NCBI GenBank assembly: GCA_026122915.1
Contig: JAGIXO010000006.1
Coordinates: forward strand, 1-30,896
DNA: 30,896 nt
Direction of reading: 5' to 3'
DNA from: Candidatus Electronema nielsenii
Lineage (GTDB): Bacteria > Desulfobacterota > Desulfobulbia > Desulfobulbales > Desulfobulbaceae
Both the position numbers and the translations under genes were made by a program. Of the stretch, positions 24,655-30,896 are shown in pieces (position 1 is the first letter of the stretch; each line of letters opens with the position of its first letter). The notes under the pieces are model-generated. The model was not told the origin of the DNA, searched no databases, and saw nothing but the letters and a program-made list of their open reading frames with translations.

Positions 24655-25896
24655 ATGCCTGTTTACGAATATACCGCCCTTGATGCGGATGGGAAAAAAC
24701 ATAAAGGTGTCTTAGATGCAGATTCCCTTGCTGCTGTTCGACAAAAAATACGACATACTGGTAAATATCCAGTCGAGATCAAGGAAACTGTACCCAAAGG
24801 CCGGAAGGGGCAGAGAGGAATAATCAAGAGCAATTTTTTTAGCTTGCAGAGCGGACCGCGCATCAAGCAGCAGGATATTCATGTTGTCACCCGGCAGTTA
24901 GCCACACTACTCGGTGCTGGAATTCCCCTTGTGCCTGCACTCACTGGCTTAGTTGAACAGACCAGCAATAAATCACTGCAAACTATCATCACGCAGATCA
25001 AGGATTCAGTCAACGAAGGCAACTCACTGACTGAATCCTTAGCCGAACATCCTCGCCTCTTTTCCAAGGTTTATGTCAACATGGTGCGGGCAGGCGAGGC
25101 TTCTGGCTCCTTGGATGTGGTGCTGGAGCGATTAGCAGAGTTTGGTGAGCGGCAGCAGGCTTTACGTTCGCGCATTTCCGCTGCTCTGATTTACCCGATT
25201 TTTATGGCCTTTGTTGGTATAGGAGTTTTATTCCTGCTCATCACCTTTATTGTGCCTTCCATCACCAAGGTGTTCACCGACCGCAATCAGGCCCTACCTT
25301 TGCCCACTGCTGTGCTGATTCAGATCAGCAATTTTCTTCAGGATTGGTGGTGGTTAGTGCTGATACTGCTGGTCGCCGCTGTTATGGGTCTGCGCGGGTT
25401 CTTTTTTCAACATCCTACGGGCAAGCGCATTTGGGACAAAATGAAGCTGACCCTGCCGGTGATCAGCGATCTAAACATCAAAATGGCCGCCGCCTCACTG
25501 GGACGAACGATGGCCAGCCTGCTTCAGGCGGGTGTGCCGCTCGTCACCGCGCTTCAGATTGTCAAAAACATCCTCAATAACGTGCTACTGGCCGAAGTGT
25601 TGGATCAAGCGGGTGCGGAGATAGAGAAAGGCAAAAGCCTTTCTGGTTTTTTACGAGGAAACAAATACTTCACGCCCATGCTAGTACAGATGATTGCTGT
25701 TGGCGAGCAAAGCGGCTCGTTAGACAGGATGCTGGAAAAGGCGGCGGAAAGCTATGAAAAAGAGGTGGAGGCCAAGGTTATGGCCATGACTTCGATGATC
25801 GAACCGATCATGATTTTGACGATGGGTATGGCTGTTGGCTTTATTGTGATGTCTATTTTACTCCCCATTTTCGAGATGAATCAGTTGGTGAAATGA
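24655..25896 (+). CDS. gspF: Type II secretion / type IV pilus inner-membrane protein (GspF/PilC family)
   Basis: The 413-residue protein starts with the GspF-like YEYTALDADGKKHKGVLDADS and has two T2SSF repeats: RQLATLLGAGIPLVPALTGLVEQT..YVNMVRAGEASGSLDVVLERLAEF and LGRTMASLLQAGVPLVTALQIV..LVQMIAVGEQSGSLDRMLEKAAESY. Three membrane helices follow the usual pattern (about 175-200, 224-245 and 378-400). This platform protein contacts the assembly ATPase. The N-terminus and ILLPIFEMNQLVK end are closer to GspF than PilC, but the call between the two is not firm. The other secretion genes are not in the window. It lies 39 bp after batA with a weak Shine-Dalgarno and ends just before a strong hairpin. 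Confidence 0.88.
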   Translation: MPVYEYTALDADGKKHKGVLDADSLAAVRQKIRHTGKYPVEIKETVPKGRKGQRGIIKSNFFSLQSGPRIKQQDIHVVTRQLATLLGAGIPLVPALTGLVEQTSNKSLQTIITQIKDSVNEGNSLTESLAEHPRLFSKVYVNMVRAGEASGSLDVVLERLAEFGERQQALRSRISAALIYPIFMAFVGIGVLFLLITFIVPSITKVFTDRNQALPLPTAVLIQISNFLQDWWWLVLILLVAAVMGLRGFFFQHPTGKRIWDKMKLTLPVISDLNIKMAAASLGRTMASLLQAGVPLVTALQIVKNILNNVLLAEVLDQAGAEIEKGKSLSGFLRGNKYFTPMLVQMIAVGEQSGSLDRMLEKAAESYEKEVEAKVMAMTSMIEPIMILTMGMAVGFIVMSILLPIFEMNQLVK

Positions 25897-25920
25897 GGCC
25901 GACAACGCCTTCAAGTCATT

Positions 25921-25956
25921 ACAAACGGGAGGGCCACAACCTGCCCTCCCGTTTGT
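25921..25956. terminator. Bidirectional hairpin between convergent gspF and YkgJ-family genes
   Basis: ACAAACGGGAGGGC (25921-25934) pairs perfectly with GCCCTCCCGTTTGT (25943-25956): 14 bp with an 8-nt loop. It lies 24 bp after the gspF stop and 5 bp after the end of the convergent gene. T residues at the 3' arm give partial intrinsic-terminator character in both directions. Confidence 0.8.
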
Positions 25957-25961
25957 TGCTC

Positions 25962-26885
25962 CTACTTGACCTGCTCGCCGCGTTCCGCTTTAAGCCTTTT
26001 GTAATCCTCTTCAATTTTGCGCAGATTGTCCTCCTGCTCCTTCTGTATATTTTTGGCCTTTTCCATCACCTTGCTCTGCTTGATCTTCAAGCCTTCAGCT
26101 CCGAACAAGGCATTGGCAAGATATTTGAAAGAAAAGCGCAGCAGGGCTTCGTCGTCTTCCCGGAGGCTATCAACGGTTTCCTGATCAATTTCGTAGGTGT
26201 TTAAGAAAGAGCTTTCAAAGATGAAGCGACGGAAATGATCTAAATCAGTAGAAGCCATGAAAAACATCCGCTGGGCCGCCTCAGAAAGGCTGGCCTGATG
26301 ACCAAAGGATTTGCGCCGCATGACCAACCGCAGCCATTCCTTGTTCATCTCATCACGGTCATCAACGCCTTGATCAGCCCGCCATTCGCCGATAGTCCAT
26401 TTTTTTGCTTCGTCAAAGCCCTTGCAGTGCGGCTCTTTGACGAGAAAGAAGAACTTTTCCTCTCGTCCGTCCTTGCCGCCTTCGTGAAAATCAGCCATGC
26501 CCACTGGATAATAGCGGCAGGCAGTGGGTCGGTCGGAATAGACGGTGCAGCCCTCTGGGGTAACAAAGGGACAGGCGTTTTTTTCCTCGGTCAGCTTGAT
26601 TTGCACACCCGGCATGTCAGTCTTTTCGAGATAGGTGGGATCGGTGTACTGGGTGATGAAATCGTGGGCCGACAGGTTCAGCCGTTTGCGCAGAATCATG
26701 ATGTCATAGGGGGTCAGCACGATCTGGATGTTATGGCAGCAGGCCGTGAAGCAGCTCACCCCCGGATGGCATTCAAACTGAAGGGGCGAATCAAGGCTCA
26801 ATTTTTCCGGCATGATGTTGGATGGATTCTTGTCTGTTGACGTTGCAAAATCCCTTTTCATCCCGCCGCCTTTGCTGTCACTCAT
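25962..26885 (-). CDS. YkgJ family cysteine-cluster (metal-binding) protein
   Basis: The 307-residue protein contains the zinc/iron-chelating cysteine cluster: FECHPGVSCFTACCHNIQIVLTPYDIMILRKRL (about residues 37-70), then ACPFVTPEGCTVYSDRPTACRYYPVGM (about 104-130) and PHCKGF. Eight or so Cys in this order are the YkgJ signature. The protein ends in a long charged helix (MEKAKNIQKEQEDNLRKIEEDYKRLKAE), probably a coiled coil. The biochemical role of the family is not settled. I start at the ATG at 26885 (MSDSKGGG), with AAGGA some distance upstream; a second ATG lies eight codons on. The frame is open back to 27056, but that part has no homology I can see. Confidence 0.85.
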   Translation of the reverse strand: MSDSKGGGMKRDFATSTDKNPSNIMPEKLSLDSPLQFECHPGVSCFTACCHNIQIVLTPYDIMILRKRLNLSAHDFITQYTDPTYLEKTDMPGVQIKLTEEKNACPFVTPEGCTVYSDRPTACRYYPVGMADFHEGGKDGREEKFFFLVKEPHCKGFDEAKKWTIGEWRADQGVDDRDEMNKEWLRLVMRRKSFGHQASLSEAAQRMFFMASTDLDHFRRFIFESSFLNTYEIDQETVDSLREDDEALLRFSFKYLANALFGAEGLKIKQSKVMEKAKNIQKEQEDNLRKIEEDYKRLKAERGEQVK

Positions 26886-27029
26886 GGTCTTTCTTGTCCT
26901 TATGGGTTTTCTGCGGAGCAGTGTCCGCAATTTTTTATTTGCTTTCTCGCAGCATATTACCATTAGGGGGGGTACTGTCAAACGAAACTTACCTTTTCGG
27001 TCTGTTTCCCCGTGTCGCTGAGGGCAGCG

Positions 27030-27050
27030 GCAAGCTGCTGCTTGCTTTTT
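27030..27050 (+). terminator. Plus-strand hairpin with T5 lacking an upstream gene
   Basis: GCAAGC-TGCT-GCTTGC is a 6-bp stem with 4-nt loop followed by TTTTT, a compact intrinsic-terminator form on the plus strand. The nearest upstream gene is on the minus strand, so nothing obvious needs stopping. It abuts the promoter-like element for the next plus-strand gene. Confidence 0.45.
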
Positions 27051-27069
27051 CGCCAAAAGAAACTATAAT
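27042..27069 (+). promoter_or_regulatory. Putative promoter of the 65-residue gene
   Basis: A perfect TATAAT (27064-27069) has TTGCTT 16 bp upstream, a 3/6 match to the -35 consensus. It lies about 75 bp before the ATG at 27143. The -35 half overlaps the hairpin above. Confidence 0.45.
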
Positions 27070-27142
27070 CTTTTTAGAGGCATGTTGTCAGGGCAGATAC
27101 TCATTAGCTCTGATCTAATCCACGCTCAAATGACAGAACATA

Positions 27143-27340
27143 ATGAAGAAAATATTCGCCAGCCCGATAGATTTCAGCAAGGTGGAAACCTTGGTTTACC
27201 ACCTTCCTGATGGCCCATCGTTCTCGATGGAAATGAATGATGTGGCCGAGCTGTTCAATTTTGAAATGGAGTTTGGCGACATCTGTGACACGTCAGATAT
27301 TGACGGCGTGATTCATTTCTTCCCGAAAGGGAACGCCTGA
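27143..27340 (+). CDS. Small acidic protein of unknown function
   Basis: This 65-residue frame starts MKKIFASPIDFSKVETLVYHLPDGPSFSMEMNDV and ends HFFPKGNA. It is acidic, soluble and shows no motif I know. The pattern of charged and aromatic residues is protein-like, the frame fills a gap that nothing else explains, and a TATAAT element precedes it, but the Shine-Dalgarno is poor. It is followed after 42 bp by the PHP-family gene on the same strand, so it may be part of that transcript. Confidence 0.55.
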   Translation: MKKIFASPIDFSKVETLVYHLPDGPSFSMEMNDVAELFNFEMEFGDICDTSDIDGVIHFFPKGNA

Positions 27341-27382
27341 TTCCCTTGTTCCCGCCTTTGTGCTGCTGAGGTCTTTATTCTC

Positions 27383-28150
27383 ATGCCCGGATTTCCTCCC
27401 ATTGATCTGAGCGGCGACCACCACATCCACACCAAGCTCTGCAATCACGCTTCCGGCGAAATGGAAGAGTACGTGCAGGCTGCGGTGAGGAAAGGTTTTC
27501 AGTCAATGACCTTTCTGGAGCATCTGGAATGCGGCTTACTGTATGAGCAGCAAATCTGGCTTACACCAGAGCTGTTTACTCAGTATTTTGAGGAAGGCGA
27601 GCGACTGCGAACAAAATACGCTGGGCTGATTACTGTCAGGCTCGGTGTAGAAATCGGTTGGAATGCGGCAGCGGTAGATGAATTATCAGCCGCCTTAGCT
27701 CGCTTTCCTTTTGAACATCGGGGGCTATCCTGCCATTTTTATTTTGACGGCAGCAGTCATTTGAACATGTTGAGCAGCAGACAGGAGCATATTAATGCCT
27801 TGAGCGCAGTCGGGGCGGACAAAGTGCTGAATGCCTATTTCAACAGTTTGATTGAAGCCTGCGGCACAATTCCCTGCGACAAGCTCTGTCATTTGGATGC
27901 TGCCCTGCGTCATCTGCCGAATGTCCGCCTGACTGATCATCATCAGAAACAGATCAGCCAGTTGCTTCGTCTGATGAAGGAAAAGAATATCGCCCTTGAA
28001 GTCAACACATCAGGCTATGCAGTCAGAATTCAGCCGTATCCAAGTTTAGACATCATCTGGCAAGCATCAGAGCTGGGAATTACCCTCATTCCTGGTTCTG
28101 ATGCCCACCATCCGCAGCAAGTTGGCCGCTTTTTCGAGCGGCTGGAATGA
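27383..28150 (+). CDS. PHP domain phosphoesterase, histidinol-phosphatase-like (HisJ/HisK type)
   Basis: The 255-residue protein is a PHP-fold metal-dependent phosphatase: DHHIHTKLCNHASGEMEEYVQAA (residues about 11-33) supplies the first metal ligands, FLEHLEC, then RLGVEIGWN with the Glu ligand, CHLDAALRH, ALEVNTSGY and finally LIPGSDAHHPQQVGRFFERL. Histidinol-phosphate phosphatases of this class dephosphorylate L-histidinol phosphate in histidine synthesis and are about 250-270 residues long, as here. No other his gene is nearby, so another phosphoester is possible. The ATG has no clear Shine-Dalgarno. Confidence 0.85.
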   Translation: MPGFPPIDLSGDHHIHTKLCNHASGEMEEYVQAAVRKGFQSMTFLEHLECGLLYEQQIWLTPELFTQYFEEGERLRTKYAGLITVRLGVEIGWNAAAVDELSAALARFPFEHRGLSCHFYFDGSSHLNMLSSRQEHINALSAVGADKVLNAYFNSLIEACGTIPCDKLCHLDAALRHLPNVRLTDHHQKQISQLLRLMKEKNIALEVNTSGYAVRIQPYPSLDIIWQASELGITLIPGSDAHHPQQVGRFFERLE

Positions 28151-28270
28151 CATCATTCCTTCCTTAGTTCCGCAATCAAATCACCCGCACCGCGCCTTTG
28201 TCCGCTGAGAATGCTCATGGACAAGGGCCAAGATGTGCAGCACGGTGTTGGTCGATTTGCCGCCCTGCGG

Positions 28271-28315
28271 AGAGTCTTGTCCGGGGCTGAGGAAGGAGCA
28301 AGCGCGGTGCTTTAA
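28271..28315. repeat. 45-bp direct repeat, copy 1
   Basis: The block AGAGTCTTGTCCGGGG...GCGGTGCTTTAA recurs at 29085-29129 with two mismatches in 45 bp. The two copies flank the toxin-antitoxin genes. On the minus strand this copy belongs to a short open stretch (28185-28320) ending SPQGGKSTNTVLHILALV..., which may be the remnant of a gene I cannot identify. Confidence 0.8.
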
Positions 28316-28330
28316 GATACTGTTGCTCTG

Positions 28331-28552
28331 CTATTCATCATAATGGGTTTGAAGTTTCTTTAATAATTCAAGTCCACGCTTTTTACTGCCTTTACCTGCC
28401 ATAGCTTTAAAACGGTTTTCAGCATCAAATGCAGACAGAGCTATTGTTGTGAATTCTTCATAGAGTTTATTGACACTCGTTTTTCTTGATGCCGCCAACT
28501 CCTTGACCCTTCTATGGGTATCATCCGGCAGCCTTACTGTAACTGTTCCCAT
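28331..28552 (-). CDS. Ribbon-helix-helix antitoxin-like protein
   Basis: The 73-residue protein begins MGTVTVRLPDDTHRRVKELAASRKTSVNKLYEEFTTIAL, the beta strand and two helices of a CopG/Arc-type DNA-binding domain, followed by a basic linker and a short C-terminal helix that would wrap the toxin. It overlaps the upstream PIN gene by 19 bp, so the pair is co-translated. Such antitoxins neutralise the PIN RNase and repress their own operon. The order is toxin first, the reverse of most vapBC pairs. Confidence 0.82.
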   Translation of the reverse strand: MGTVTVRLPDDTHRRVKELAASRKTSVNKLYEEFTTIALSAFDAENRFKAMAGKGSKKRGLELLKKLQTHYDE

Positions 28553-28980
28553 AGTGCCTCCTCAATAAATTCATCAGGCGTAACAATCCGCAAGGTATCG
28601 AACAAAAGCTCCCCGCTTTTTAAATCTTTAATGTTCTTAGTAATGATGCAGCCAGCACCTCCTGCGACAGCCAGTTCAATAATATGATTGTCACCTTCAT
28701 CCTGAAGGTTCGGCCTCCAATTGTAGTAAATCCTGCACCAGCGACAACATTTCATGTATGCTTGGAGAAACTCTCCTCTTTCCTCCTCATCTAAAACGCA
28801 TGATTTGAATATATCCTGCCTGCTGGCAACCTCAATGTGTTCATTGAACAACGCCTCTCCCATAAGCGGAGTAATCTCGTCTTTAAAAACTTTTTCAACA
28901 ATCTTTCTTGAGTAGCTTCCCGCGCTGCTTATTAATGCTGATACAATAATATTAGTATCAATCACGACTTTCGGCACCAT
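28534..28980 (-). CDS. PIN domain toxin-like RNase
   Basis: The 148-residue protein is of the putative PIN-family toxin type. It starts VPKVVIDTNIIVSALIS with the first catalytic Asp (residue 7), has a Glu in LFNEHIEV, the DEGDNHIIELAV stretch with the next acidic residues, and GCIITKNIKDLKS near the end; these build the metal site of a PIN RNase. The likely target is tRNA, rRNA or mRNA, which the sequence does not tell. A weak TGAG precedes the ATG. The antitoxin follows with overlap. The pair lies between two copies of a 45-bp direct repeat. Confidence 0.85.
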   Translation of the reverse strand: MVPKVVIDTNIIVSALISSAGSYSRKIVEKVFKDEITPLMGEALFNEHIEVASRQDIFKSCVLDEEERGEFLQAYMKCCRWCRIYYNWRPNLQDEGDNHIIELAVAGGAGCIITKNIKDLKSGELLFDTLRIVTPDEFIEEALWEQLQ

Positions 28981-29057
28981 GCTCAGTGTATGGTTTTATT
29001 TTGATGCTATCATATATGCAGGCAGAATGAAAGCAGGATGTTGGGGAACCAATGCAG

Positions 29058-29085
29058 TTGGCAGGACAACAGACTGTCCTGCCAA
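29058..29085. other. Inverted repeat upstream of the toxin gene
   Basis: TTGGCAGGAC (29058-29067) pairs with GTCCTGCCAA (29076-29085), a perfect 10-bp stem with an 8-nt loop. It abuts the second copy of the 45-bp direct repeat and lies about 80 bp upstream of the PIN gene start. It could terminate or separate the minus-strand transcript of the cysteine-rich gene, though no T run follows. Confidence 0.6.
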
Positions 29086-29129
29086 GAGTTTTGTCCGGGG
29101 CTGAGGAAGGTGCAAGCGCGGTGCTTTAA
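29085..29129. repeat. 45-bp direct repeat, copy 2
   Basis: This copy matches 28271-28315 in the same orientation with two mismatches, 814 bp apart start to start. It lies between the toxin-antitoxin pair and the cysteine-rich gene. Confidence 0.8.
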
Positions 29130-29152
29130 TCGGCGACGTTCTGTGTCCTGAA

Positions 29153-29530
29153 TTAGAATAAAGGGGATAGTGTGGCAGGACATGGGTTTGGAGTGCTGGG
29201 ACTTGCGAATCCAGCATTGCCGCCGCAGACACCAGCGCAATCCACTACAGCATTCCCTCCGCACTTACCGGCACAGTCAACCACGGCATCACCATTACAT
29301 TTCCCTTTGCAGTCCACAACAGCAGTGCCGCCGCATACTCCGGCACAGTCAACTTTCTTCTTACATGCTTTCGCTTGACAAATATTATTTCTAGGCCCGG
29401 AACATTCCCATTCAGAGTGCCAAGATTTATCCCCTTGCTCACATTCTTTCTTATTGTTATTACATAATCTAAGCTCTTGACAACATCCAGCGTACGCATT
29501 GTTAGTTATTATTAAAATAATTAACACCAA
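29153..29530 (-). CDS. Exported cysteine-rich repeat protein
   Basis: The frame encodes a hydrophobic leader (VLIILIITNNAYA, with cleavage likely after AYA), a Cys-rich region (GCCQELRLCNNNKKEC...WECSGPRNNICQAKACKKK) and four 12-residue repeats of the form VDCAGVCGGNAV, then a Pro/Thr-rich tail. Sixteen or so Cys suggest a disulfide-rich or metal-binding surface protein. No good in-frame ATG exists: the frame must start at TTG (29530) or GTG (29527). An ATG at 29558-29556 would be in frame, giving MGGAYEIIFLVLIILIITNNAYA, if the seven-G tract after it had six or nine G. I therefore regard the start as unsettled. The role is unknown. The gene is more AT-rich in its first part than in the repeats. 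Confidence 0.65.
   Translation of the reverse strand: MVLIILIITNNAYAGCCQELRLCNNNKKECEQGDKSWHSEWECSGPRNNICQAKACKKKVDCAGVCGGTAVVDCKGKCNGDAVVDCAGKCGGNAVVDCAGVCGGNAGFASPSTPNPCPATLSPLF
29210..29353 (-). repeat. Four tandem 36-bp units in the cysteine-rich gene
   Basis: The units encode VDCAGVCGGTAV, VDCKGKCNGDAV, VDCAGKCGGNAV and VDCAGVCGGNAG (residues 60-107). Each has two Cys in a C-x3-C spacing and a GG turn. The DNA copies share blocks such as CCGGCACAGTCAAC, so unit number may vary by recombination. Confidence 0.85.
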
Positions 29531-29549
29531 AAAGATAATCTCATAAGCT

Positions 29550-29556
29550 CCCCCCC
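29550..29556 (-). repeat. Seven-G homopolymer before the cysteine-rich frame
   Basis: On the minus strand an ATG (29558-29556) is followed directly by a run in which seven G occur in a row, counting the G of the ATG, and then AGCTTATGAG. As written, this ATG soon meets TGA. Loss of one G or gain of two would open it into the cysteine-rich frame. The same G-rich run could instead act as a Shine-Dalgarno. Confidence 0.6.
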
Positions 29557-29606
29557 ATAATAAAAGTATTAATTTTTGGACTGCATACTACATGAAGTTA
29601 CCCTAT

Positions 29607-29630
29607 AACTGGAAGTCTATCCAGTTTTTT
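29607..29630 (+). terminator. Plus-strand hairpin with T run in the gene-poor gap
   Basis: AACTGGA-AGTCTA-TCCAGTT is a 7-bp stem with 6-nt loop followed by four more T. A second small hairpin (ACTGT/ACAGT) follows. Both flanking genes are on the minus strand, so its use is unclear. The rest of 29560-29753 holds only a short palindrome (CCGC...GCGG, 29667-29682) of the kind found in dispersed repeats. Confidence 0.45.
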
Positions 29631-29753
29631 ACTGTAAAAACAGTTAAATTAGAATGGGATATTAGACCGCGCAGCGAAGCGGGAATCCAGATGAGTGTCC
29701 AAGGTTAGAATCTCCCAAAATACACCCGCCTCACCAAGCAATCACAACCTCCC

Positions 29754-30827
29754 CTACACCGCCACATCCAGAATATCCACCAGCCTGCCCTGATAGTTAT
29801 TGCGGATCATCTCCCAGAGAGCGGCGTAATTCTTCACGGTAATCTCCAAGCTGCTCACGGCTGAACCGGCAAAACCCGGAACAGTGTACTCCCCGTTCTG
29901 TGTCACCGGGATTTCCGCACCGCCCGCGCCATCCGCCTTCATATCGATGAGCGAGAAGAGCAGCCGCTCTGCCGACAGATCCTGAATCACCTGAATGCGC
30001 AGGCGTTCGTTCGCCGAGACCGAGCCGCCGCTGACCACAGCATGCGGCGCGGCTGCGCTGCCGGTAAGGATGCCAGTTTCAGGCGGGTGCGGATGTCCCA
30101 TATTCGGAACAGCCAGCGGGCTGCGCAGTCTGCGCTGATAGGTGCCGGTGCGCGGGGTGCCGTGTTCGGTGTACTGGGTGGTCAGGCTGATGGTATGCTC
30201 GTTGTTCCACGGGTGGGACTGGGCCGGGATGTCGGGCGACAGCAGAATCTCGGAGTTGGAGAGCACGCCGAAGGTGCTCTGTTTTCTCTCGCCGCTCTCC
30301 GTGCCCCGGATCACGCAATTGCACTGCGGGTCGTCCTCGTCAAAATAGAGATTGCTGCCCGTCAGATGGAGAAGACCAGCCGGGTTGAGCACATCAGGCA
30401 GCTTGAGCTTGGTGTCTTCAGCCGAGTTGATGTGCGGGAGCTTCTCGTTCATGGGCAGGCGTTCCAACTTGGCTTCCGCCCGCAATCTGCGCATAAAATC
30501 ACGGGTGCCGCTGATGCTCGTCTGGAGCATGTCCTCATCATCAGGCAGGGGTGCATCGGGGCTGTCCAAACGCCCTTGGGCGGAAACGCGGTAGATAAAG
30601 GAATTGGGCAGGGTGACTTGATCGCCGTTGATCATCCTCCCTTGAATCCACTCCATAATCAGCGGGGCAAGCGAGCGCACCAGATCAGCGTTGTAAACAG
30701 GATGCGCGGCGGAGATGTCAGCGGCCATTTCCTCATAGCCCGCGATGTTTCTGGGAATGATCTGGATGCGGCAGGAAACAGGTTTGGTGAGCGCGTTGAC
30801 TGCTGGTCGCCATTGAAGAGTGTTCAT
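29754..30827 (-). CDS. HU-like DNA-binding domain protein with DUF4469 C-terminus
   Basis: The 357-residue protein begins with a segment resembling the HU/IHF-like domain of this family (residues about 15-125: AGYEEMAADISAAHPVYNADLVRSLAPLIMEWIQGRMINGDQVTLPNSFIYRVSAQGRLDSPD), followed by a conserved middle part (LPMNEKLPHINSAEDTKLKLPDVLNPAGLLHLTGSNLYFD, AQSHPWNNEHTISLTTQYTEHGTPRTGTY) and a C-terminal beta-rich DUF4469 region. It probably binds DNA or helps organise the nucleoid, but the function of the full-length family is unproven. AGGAG seven bases before the ATG supports the start. No partner gene is adjacent; the 69 bp upstream of its start run to the window edge. Confidence 0.8.
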   Translation of the reverse strand: MNTLQWRPAVNALTKPVSCRIQIIPRNIAGYEEMAADISAAHPVYNADLVRSLAPLIMEWIQGRMINGDQVTLPNSFIYRVSAQGRLDSPDAPLPDDEDMLQTSISGTRDFMRRLRAEAKLERLPMNEKLPHINSAEDTKLKLPDVLNPAGLLHLTGSNLYFDEDDPQCNCVIRGTESGERKQSTFGVLSNSEILLSPDIPAQSHPWNNEHTISLTTQYTEHGTPRTGTYQRRLRSPLAVPNMGHPHPPETGILTGSAAAPHAVVSGGSVSANERLRIQVIQDLSAERLLFSLIDMKADGAGGAEIPVTQNGEYTVPGFAGSAVSSLEITVKNYAALWEMIRNNYQGRLVDILDVAV

Positions 30828-30896
30828 GATGATTCTCCTGTGAAAAAGGCGGGATAAGTGAGGTGGGACGCTGCTAATTTTGGCAAAATACAGCGG

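Noticed and set aside
26298..26840. A 180-codon plus-strand open frame opposite the YkgJ-family gene
   Set aside because: Antisense to a gene with a well-preserved cysteine cluster; composition looks like a shadow.
28185..28320. A gene fragment ending in SPQGGKSTNTVLHILALV on the minus strand
   Set aside because: It has no start, includes the direct repeat, and matches no family I can name, so I kept it only as a note in the repeat entry.
29010..29264. An 84-codon minus-strand frame sharing the 45-bp repeat
   Set aside because: It overlaps the cysteine-rich gene and the inverted repeat, and shows no protein-like pattern outside the repeat.

Overview
The window is most likely a chromosomal segment of a Gram-negative, anaerobic-type bacterium of the Desulfobacterota, probably the Desulfobulbales (sulfate reducers and cable bacteria). 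This is an inference from protein style: KDO synthesis (kdsB) shows an LPS outer membrane, next to an LDH-like malate dehydrogenase, a long YvcK-type protein, a PTS phosphorelay (HPr and enzyme I) with no sugar permease in view, a CxxC-rich YkgJ protein and an HU-like/DUF4469 protein. No rRNA, tRNA, CRISPR array or intact insertion sequence was seen.

Region 1 (1-8.8 kb, almost all minus strand) is core-like. It holds the 5' part of rpsF with a sigma70-like promoter and leader hairpin, a heterodimeric ABC exporter with one degenerate ATP site, a stand-alone CheY-like receiver, a 783-residue YvcK/CofD-like protein, malate dehydrogenase and kdsB. Upstream of the yvcK-like gene lies an array of ten 11-bp units in perfect phase, ending in a long perfect hairpin. 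Related short palindromic repeats sit at the 3' ends of mdh and kdsB.

Region 2 (8.86-12.95 kb, minus strand) is a visibly AT-rich island of three genes for surface glycan or lipid modification: a multi-pass GT-C-like protein, a methyltransferase fused to a family 2 glycosyltransferase, and a second methyltransferase. It is bounded downstream by the intact kdsB and upstream by a decayed, frameshifted fragment of a second kdsB, which suggests acquisition at this locus.

Region 3 (13.2-19.1 kb, plus strand) carries rsmJ, a GAF/HD-GYP cyclic-di-GMP phosphodiesterase, then a tightly packed run: small acidic protein, HPr, enzyme I, thiL and a small membrane protein. A Sel1-repeat protein follows on the minus strand (19.2-20.8 kb).

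Region 4 (21.0-25.9 kb, plus strand) is a MoxR/DUF58/BatA-type operon (AAA+ ATPase, DUF58 protein, membrane-anchored helper, VWA protein) followed by gspF. The moxR reading frame has an apparent one-base loss in a G run near its start. A strong hairpin separates gspF from the convergent YkgJ-family gene.

Region 5 (27-30.9 kb) is more accessory: a 65-residue unknown, a PHP-family histidinol-phosphatase-like enzyme, a PIN/ribbon-helix-helix toxin-antitoxin pair in toxin-first order lying between two 45-bp direct repeats, an exported cysteine-rich protein with four 12-residue repeats whose natural ATG is out of frame across a seven-G tract, and an HU-like/DUF4469 protein. The best candidates for undescribed biology are the 11-bp array before the yvcK-like gene, the kdsB-bounded glycan island, and the poly-G-gated cysteine-rich protein.
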